NCBI GenBank assembly: GCA_944393295.1
Contig: CALXZR010000016.1
Coordinates: forward strand, 1-35,219
Length of the DNA: 35,219 bases
From: an uncultured Clostridia bacterium
GTDB lineage: Bacteria; Bacillota_A; Clostridia; TANB77; CAG-508
Direction of reading: 5' to 3'
Under the pieces are notes generated by a model. That model saw only the letters and a program-made list of their open reading frames with translations, was not told where the DNA came from and made no database searches. Both the position numbers and the translations under genes were made by a program. Positions 30,785-35,219 of this stretch are shown piece after piece (within the stretch, counting starts at the first letter, position 1; each line of letters starts with the position of its first letter).

Positions 30785-32872
30785 GTGGCTAAAATATATA
30801 ATTTGAGTAAGATTAAGAATTTAAAGCAAATGAATATTTTTTATAGAAGCATTTTGAATGTTTTTGAGTATAATGAACAATTTGCGATTCTTATAGATGA
30901 ACAACATATATGTTTTGTGCCAAATGAAGAAGAAACACAAAAGTTTATCAGAAATATAAATTTAAATATTGCTATCAAGTATATAGAAAATAAATTACAA
31001 AATAAAAATGAAAAGCCACAAATAACATACTTAAATACTACAAATGAAGAAAATGAAAAAGTAGTGATAAATGCATTAGGCAATGTTTATAATTGTTATG
31101 AAGTAAGCACAAAAGATGTTAGAATAGATGGAACCGTATTAACTCCAAATAAAAGATTAATTAAGCAATTCTATGCAAAAGCAATTAAAAAAGGAAAAAA
31201 ATATGAAGCTTTAGATTTTAATTTTGAAGAATTAGATCCTATGCTTATTAATGATGTTGCGACACTAGTTTTAGGAATACAAAGATTGGATTCATCACAA
31301 ATAGCAAGTTTAAAAAATTATAAAGATAATTATAATGAGATACTTACAGACTTTTTAGATTTCCAAGAAACTAAAAATAAATCTACAAAAAAATATGAAA
31401 TTAATAATGGCTTAGTAGATACTGTATTGCAAATGGAAAAAGCCTTTAGAGAATTGAAACCTCTAAGAAAAGCTGTTGTATTACATAAAAGTGGAGAAGG
31501 AGTTTTAAAAGAATTAAATGAAAATCAAGAATTTTCGTTTACATCTTTTGTTAATGCATCTTTAATAGAAAAAGAAGAAAACTATCAAAACTCTGTATTT
31601 TATCATCTAATAGTCCCAAAAGGCACTCCATTTGTTTTAATGAGTCAACTTAAAAATGAAGAAAATAATGAAAACGATATATTACTTCCACCTTCTTGTT
31701 TTGAAGTTAAATCTATAGAAAATATAAATAATAGAAAAACAAATATTAAATTAAAGTTTATTAAGCAAGAAGATATTAGAGAAATTCTTTTAAAAGCTTT
31801 TAGAGAAAATTGTAGGGAATATGTAAAATCTAATAGCAATACCAAAAAAAGCAGAGACCAATATGAAAAAAATAAATTTAAGTATAGTAAATTTTATTCT
31901 AATTATAATGAACAATATGATTTATTTGATGAAGTAGAAGACTTAATAAAAAATAAAAAAATTAATTATATATTAGAAGAAATAGAAGACATTGATTATG
32001 ATAAAGAATTATTTTTATCTGAAGGAGATTATGGAATTGCTCATACAAAAAGAGTAATGTTAGAGGCTGCTATTTTAGCTAATAGAGAAAACTTAACAGA
32101 GCAGGATACAAAAATTTTAGTTGCTAGTGCAAAATATCACGATATTGGTATGAAAAATGATGAAAATGATAAAGAGCATGGAAAAATTAGCATTTCAAAA
32201 ATAAAACATGAACTAGATAGCTTTACTGAAGCTGATCAAGAAATTATCAAATTTTTAATTGTAGAACATGCACTAGATAAAAAAGAAAATGAAGAAGCAA
32301 TAGCAAATCTTAACGAAGCAAAAAAATCAAAATTTCGTAAAATGCTTTCATATTTTAGAGACATAGATGAACTTGAAAAAGTACGCCTATATGATATGAA
32401 TCCTTTAAATTTGGAAAATGAAGTCTCAAAAAGAATGATAAATATAGCATATATGAATTGGAATTTATTTGATACTCTATTTTCATATTTATTAGCAGAA
32501 ACTTTTGCAGAGTCTAGAGTAGAGGATATACTAACTCATGAAAAAATCTTAGAGCAAGAACAAGAAAAAAAGAAAGCTTTTGCTCTAATTAGAATAGAGG
32601 ATAAAAATACTTTATTATCAAAAGCTATAAAAATTTTTGATAAGTTGCGTGGAGGTTCAAAAGAAGAAGTTTCACAAGAGGAAAATTCAGCAGCCGCTGC
32701 AAAAGCAAGATTAGCAAAGGTAATGGTAGGAAGGCAGATAGCAAAAGAAGAATTAGAAAAAGAAAACTTAAATAATCTTGAAAATCAAACTATTAAAAAT
32801 GTTGGTAATGTTATACAAACTGCAAGAGCTATTGAAAACTTACCAAAGGAAAATCAAACAAACGGAATATAA
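30785..32872 (+). CDS. HD-domain protein with an ADP-ribosyltransferase-like region
   Basis: 695 residues from GTG 30785 behind AAGGAG. Residues about 205-325 carry the layout of the ADP-ribosyltransferase exoenzyme fold: VVLHKSG where an arginine is usual, FSFTSFVNASL in the place of the STS motif, LIVPKGTP, and ENDILLPPSCFEV where ExE-ILLP is usual, here Glu296-x-Asp298. Residues about 415-540 are an HD phosphohydrolase domain with His420, the His452-Asp453 doublet (AKYHDIG), His465 (EHGK) and a further His in VEHALD. The C-terminal 130 residues are Glu/Lys-rich coiled coil. The HD part is convincing; the ART-like part is weaker and seems to lack ideal catalytic residues. No membrane segment or signal, so it is cytosolic. 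Confidence 0.7.
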   Translation: MAKIYNLSKIKNLKQMNIFYRSILNVFEYNEQFAILIDEQHICFVPNEEETQKFIRNINLNIAIKYIENKLQNKNEKPQITYLNTTNEENEKVVINALGNVYNCYEVSTKDVRIDGTVLTPNKRLIKQFYAKAIKKGKKYEALDFNFEELDPMLINDVATLVLGIQRLDSSQIASLKNYKDNYNEILTDFLDFQETKNKSTKKYEINNGLVDTVLQMEKAFRELKPLRKAVVLHKSGEGVLKELNENQEFSFTSFVNASLIEKEENYQNSVFYHLIVPKGTPFVLMSQLKNEENNENDILLPPSCFEVKSIENINNRKTNIKLKFIKQEDIREILLKAFRENCREYVKSNSNTKKSRDQYEKNKFKYSKFYSNYNEQYDLFDEVEDLIKNKKINYILEEIEDIDYDKELFLSEGDYGIAHTKRVMLEAAILANRENLTEQDTKILVASAKYHDIGMKNDENDKEHGKISISKIKHELDSFTEADQEIIKFLIVEHALDKKENEEAIANLNEAKKSKFRKMLSYFRDIDELEKVRLYDMNPLNLENEVSKRMINIAYMNWNLFDTLFSYLLAETFAESRVEDILTHEKILEQEQEKKKAFALIRIEDKNTLLSKAIKIFDKLRGGSKEEVSQEENSAAAAKARLAKVMVGRQIAKEELEKENLNNLENQTIKNVGNVIQTARAIENLPKENQTNGI

Positions 32873-32909
32873 TAATATAGGACTAAAGCCTATTATTTAT
32901 TATTAATTG

Positions 32910-32940
32910 AAAGAATAGATGTAGGTATCTATTCTTTTTA
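32910..32940 (+). terminator. intrinsic terminator after the HD-domain gene
   Basis: 11-bp stem AAAGAATAGAT (32910-32920), loop GTAGGT, ATCTATTCTTT (32927-32937), then TT. A weaker hairpin (AATATAGG/CCTATTATT) precedes it at about 32871-32899. Confidence 0.65.
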
Positions 32941-32977
32941 TGTATAGAATTTTTGTTATATTATTTAGAGGTAAAAA

Positions 32978-33997
32978 ATGGAAAATAAAGATAAAATAAG
33001 AGCTTTATTTCAAAAATGGAAAAAAGAGAGAACAGATGAAAATTTTGAAAAATTCTACGAGAGCTCAAAACAATTAGTTTATAAAATAGCATTTATATTT
33101 TTAAAAAATGAAGAAGATAGTAAGGATTTAGTGCAAGATATTTTTGTGAAAATATATAAACTAGATAAAGAAAAATTACCAAGCTATAATGAAACTACAT
33201 GGTTGTATTCAATTACAAAAAATTCTGCTATTAATTTTATAAAAACCAAAAAGCCACAAGTAGAATTAGATAATATATTTGAACTTCAAGACGAAAAAAA
33301 TGAAATTGATAAAATAATAGAAAAAGAAAAATTTGATAGCCTAATTTATAATTTACCAATTAAAGAGCAAGAAATCATATCTTTAAAAATTTTAGGAAAT
33401 TTTACCTTTAAAGAAATTGCAAATTTTTTAGATATGAAAACATCTACAGTGCAATGGTATTATTATAAATCTTTAAAGACCTTAAGGCTTTTACTAGGAA
33501 ATTTAGCAATGTTTGCTATTACTTTCGTATTATATTTAAGAGCAAGTAGTAAAGAGAAAAGATTAAGTTCTAATGAAAAAACACAAGAAGAAATAAAAGC
33601 AACTGAAAACTCTACAGAAACCACAAGAAATGAAAATAGTGAAGCTTTGAGAGATGATACAAATTCAGAAAAAAATGTGATGCAAAATCTTGAAACAAGT
33701 GAGTCAAAAAATAATTTAGAGGAAGAAAAATCTGCAGAAAATAGCTTAGATGAAAATGTACAAGCTGATATACAGAATAATTTACAAAATGATGTTCAAA
33801 GTAATATTCAAAATAATGAAACAGTAAATAATATTCAAAATGAAACTGCTTCGCAAACAACTCAAAGTAGTAATTTTGTATTTAAAGAAACCTCAAATTC
33901 ATATTTGTTTGCAAGTATAATATTTTTCATACTTACTGTAATTTTTTCAATACTTTTTGTAAACTCCCAAAAGAAAGTTAATAGAGATAATAAATAA
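32978..33997 (+). CDS. ECF sigma factor fused to two membrane helices by a long Asn/Gln/Glu-rich linker
   Basis: 339 residues. Sigma region 2 spans about 25-90 (KNEEDSKDLVQDIFVKIYK, WLYSITKNSAINF) and region 4 about 120-168 (LPIKEQEIISLKILGNFTFK, then the helix-turn-helix EIANFLDMKTSTVQWYYYKS). Directly after region 4 comes a membrane helix (about 172-188), a 115-residue linker rich in Asn, Gln, Glu and Ser with QN repeats (about 190-305), and a second membrane helix (about 309-328). The sigma part and the short tail would be inside, the linker outside. Such a factor is held at the membrane and could be freed by proteolysis. GAGGT precedes the ATG; the next gene lies 37 bases on. Confidence 0.8.
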   Translation: MENKDKIRALFQKWKKERTDENFEKFYESSKQLVYKIAFIFLKNEEDSKDLVQDIFVKIYKLDKEKLPSYNETTWLYSITKNSAINFIKTKKPQVELDNIFELQDEKNEIDKIIEKEKFDSLIYNLPIKEQEIISLKILGNFTFKEIANFLDMKTSTVQWYYYKSLKTLRLLLGNLAMFAITFVLYLRASSKEKRLSSNEKTQEEIKATENSTETTRNENSEALRDDTNSEKNVMQNLETSESKNNLEEEKSAENSLDENVQADIQNNLQNDVQSNIQNNETVNNIQNETASQTTQSSNFVFKETSNSYLFASIIFFILTVIFSILFVNSQKKVNRDNK

Positions 33998-34034
33998 TAT
34001 AAAAATATAAAAAGTATAAAGGGGAAAACTAAAG

Positions 34035-35069
34035 ATGAAGAGAAAAACTTTACTATTAATTGCCATTTTTATTTGTCTTGTATTAGTAATTTTAGCTGGA
34101 ATTGTTGTAATAAATGAAATAAGGCAAGAAGCAAATTTTACTAATAACCAAATAGCCAATGTAAATAACACAGAAGAAAATCTTAGCGAAGAAGAAAAAA
34201 TGAAAAAAGCTGGTATTCCAAAAGAATATTATAGTTCTATAGTAACACTTGATGGAACTACTTATAATGCTCAAAAAGTAATTGATTTCTTTTACTATAT
34301 TGAATATGGACATAATGAAGAAACAGAAGCTTTAGAAGATAAGGAAATACAAATAGTTGAATTCAATAAAAATAAAGAGCCTGTAGTAAAAAATATTGTG
34401 GCAAAGCCTGTTAATAATGAATATCCATACTATGAAAAGTATATAATCACAGAGGATAATACAAAAAATACAATGCTTTTAGAAGAAGAAAGAATTGTAA
34501 CTAGTGAAGAATATGAGGTATATCATTACCTTATAGAATCTGTTGTAGATACAAAACTAGATGGAGATGCACATATTAAGCTTTACTTAGGTGAAGGAAG
34601 TTGGAATATGGGAGAAAATCGAAAATTAATTCCAATATGTGAATATGATCTAAGTAATACAGATTATTTAAAAGAAAAAGTAGTAGATTTTAAATTTAAT
34701 GTAAGAAATGATATGGGATTAGATATAGTATTAGAAAAAAATACTTTAGAAAATCAAGACTTTGGGGTATACACTTTTGGAGGAGATGTTACAGTAAACA
34801 TAGATAATAAAGAATATACTTTAGAGAAAGCTTTAAAAAATAGGCTTATTACTGAACAGAATATAGTAGAGCAAGGCTATATAGATGAAAAATATAGACT
34901 ATGTAGAAGACTTAGTTATCTTGATGGAGGAAGCTCTGTTTTTCAATATAGTAATTTTTCAGTAGCTAAATATAACAGTTTAGATAATGAAAGAGATTTA
35001 GTAATAACTTTTGGCGAAAAAGATTTAAACGAGATAAATGATTTGTTAGAGGTAAATAAAATTAAATAA
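34035..35069 (+). CDS. membrane-anchored extracytoplasmic protein next to the sigma factor
   Basis: 344 residues: basic start, one membrane helix (about 5-26), a low-complexity Asn-rich stem (about 33-50), then a soluble outer domain rich in beta-type sequence (FKFNVRNDMGLDIVLEKNTL, GGDVTVNIDNKEYTLEKAL). No family recognised and no lipobox. It starts 37 bases after the membrane-tethered sigma factor, behind AAGGGGA, and is probably co-transcribed. It may sense the same signal or act as the partner of the sigma factor; that is inference from position alone. Confidence 0.6.
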   Translation: MKRKTLLLIAIFICLVLVILAGIVVINEIRQEANFTNNQIANVNNTEENLSEEEKMKKAGIPKEYYSSIVTLDGTTYNAQKVIDFFYYIEYGHNEETEALEDKEIQIVEFNKNKEPVVKNIVAKPVNNEYPYYEKYIITEDNTKNTMLLEEERIVTSEEYEVYHYLIESVVDTKLDGDAHIKLYLGEGSWNMGENRKLIPICEYDLSNTDYLKEKVVDFKFNVRNDMGLDIVLEKNTLENQDFGVYTFGGDVTVNIDNKEYTLEKALKNRLITEQNIVEQGYIDEKYRLCRRLSYLDGGSSVFQYSNFSVAKYNSLDNERDLVITFGEKDLNEINDLLEVNKIK

Positions 35070-35134
35070 TAAATTTTACCAACAAAACATAGTAACTAAC
35101 TTGTCTAAATATTAGAAAGGGCAAAGGTGAAAAT

Positions 35135-35219
35135 ATGAAAAATAGAGTTTTTATAGTAGTTGCAGTTCTAATATTTGTGATTTTTACTATTTGGGCAGGT
35201 TTTGTAAGTGTAAATAATT
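35135..35219 (+). CDS. start of a membrane or secreted protein (cut by window edge)
   Basis: 28 codons: MKNRVFIVVAVLIFVIFTIW then AGFVSVNN, a basic start plus one hydrophobic helix, typical of an uncleaved anchor or signal peptide. GAAAGGGCAAAGGTG lies in front. It is in the same direction as the two preceding genes and may complete their operon. Confidence 0.6.
   Translation, partial: MKNRVFIVVAVLIFVIFTIWAGFVSVNN

Overview
The window is AT-rich DNA (roughly a quarter to 30 % GC by eye) with A/T-ending codons, strong GGAGG-type ribosome sites, sigma-A promoters with 17-bp spacing, and almost every gene on the plus strand. SpoVS, a YtfJ/GerW-type sporulation protein, ScpA, RecX, YmdB, RNHCP and CmpB-type proteins together point to a spore-lineage Clostridia (Bacillota). 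A desulfoferrodoxin-type superoxide reductase fits an anaerobe. An uncultured gut-type clostridium is a guess, not something the sequence proves. No tRNA, rRNA, CRISPR array, transposase or complete prophage was seen.

Layout. 1-108 (minus) is the start of an L-lactate dehydrogenase gene. 378-1269 is a broken secreted-protein gene with a stop codon in its signal peptide and two frameshifts, followed by a small membrane-anchored unknown and a terminator. 1949-6805 holds a large FtsX-type permease with a coiled-coil insert and a prepilin-like protein with a C-terminal formylglycine-enzyme-like fold. 6898-9989 is guaB-guaA, the two steps from IMP to GMP; the GuaB is of the protist (Tritrichomonas) type. 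An extracytoplasmic unknown, a low-molecular-weight phosphatase, ymdB and spoVS follow. The spoVS leader carries a cluster of Spo0A-box-like sites.

13220-13941 is a compositionally foreign islet: a GC-richer membrane-protein gene on the minus strand with its own promoter and terminator. Then come an orphan peptide-binding protein and recA-mazG-recX-scpA-superoxide reductase, an operon for DNA repair, pool cleaning, chromosome segregation and oxygen defence. 18902-19196 holds a second minus-strand islet, a 66-residue secreted peptide gene behind a near-consensus promoter. 19315-21447 is an unrecognised gene split by a frameshift plus a small partner. DUF2953-ytfJ and recG follow, recG being split by a 4-bp tandem duplication. 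The rest is a small membrane protein, a uridine-kinase-like nucleoside kinase, an RNHCP protein, a frameshifted vanZ-like gene, argS, a CmpB-type membrane protein, a protein joining an ADP-ribosyltransferase-like region to an HD domain, a membrane-tethered ECF sigma factor, and two extracytoplasmic proteins (the last cut by the window edge).

Themes worth a second look: (1) five frameshifts plus one nonsense codon in 35 kb, two of them explained by short tandem duplications; (2) two minus-strand islets with complete transcription signals; (3) start sites embedded in hairpins (mazG, DUF2953); (4) unusual domain combinations (prepilin/Ig-like/FGE-like, ART-like/HD, sigma factor/two membrane helices).
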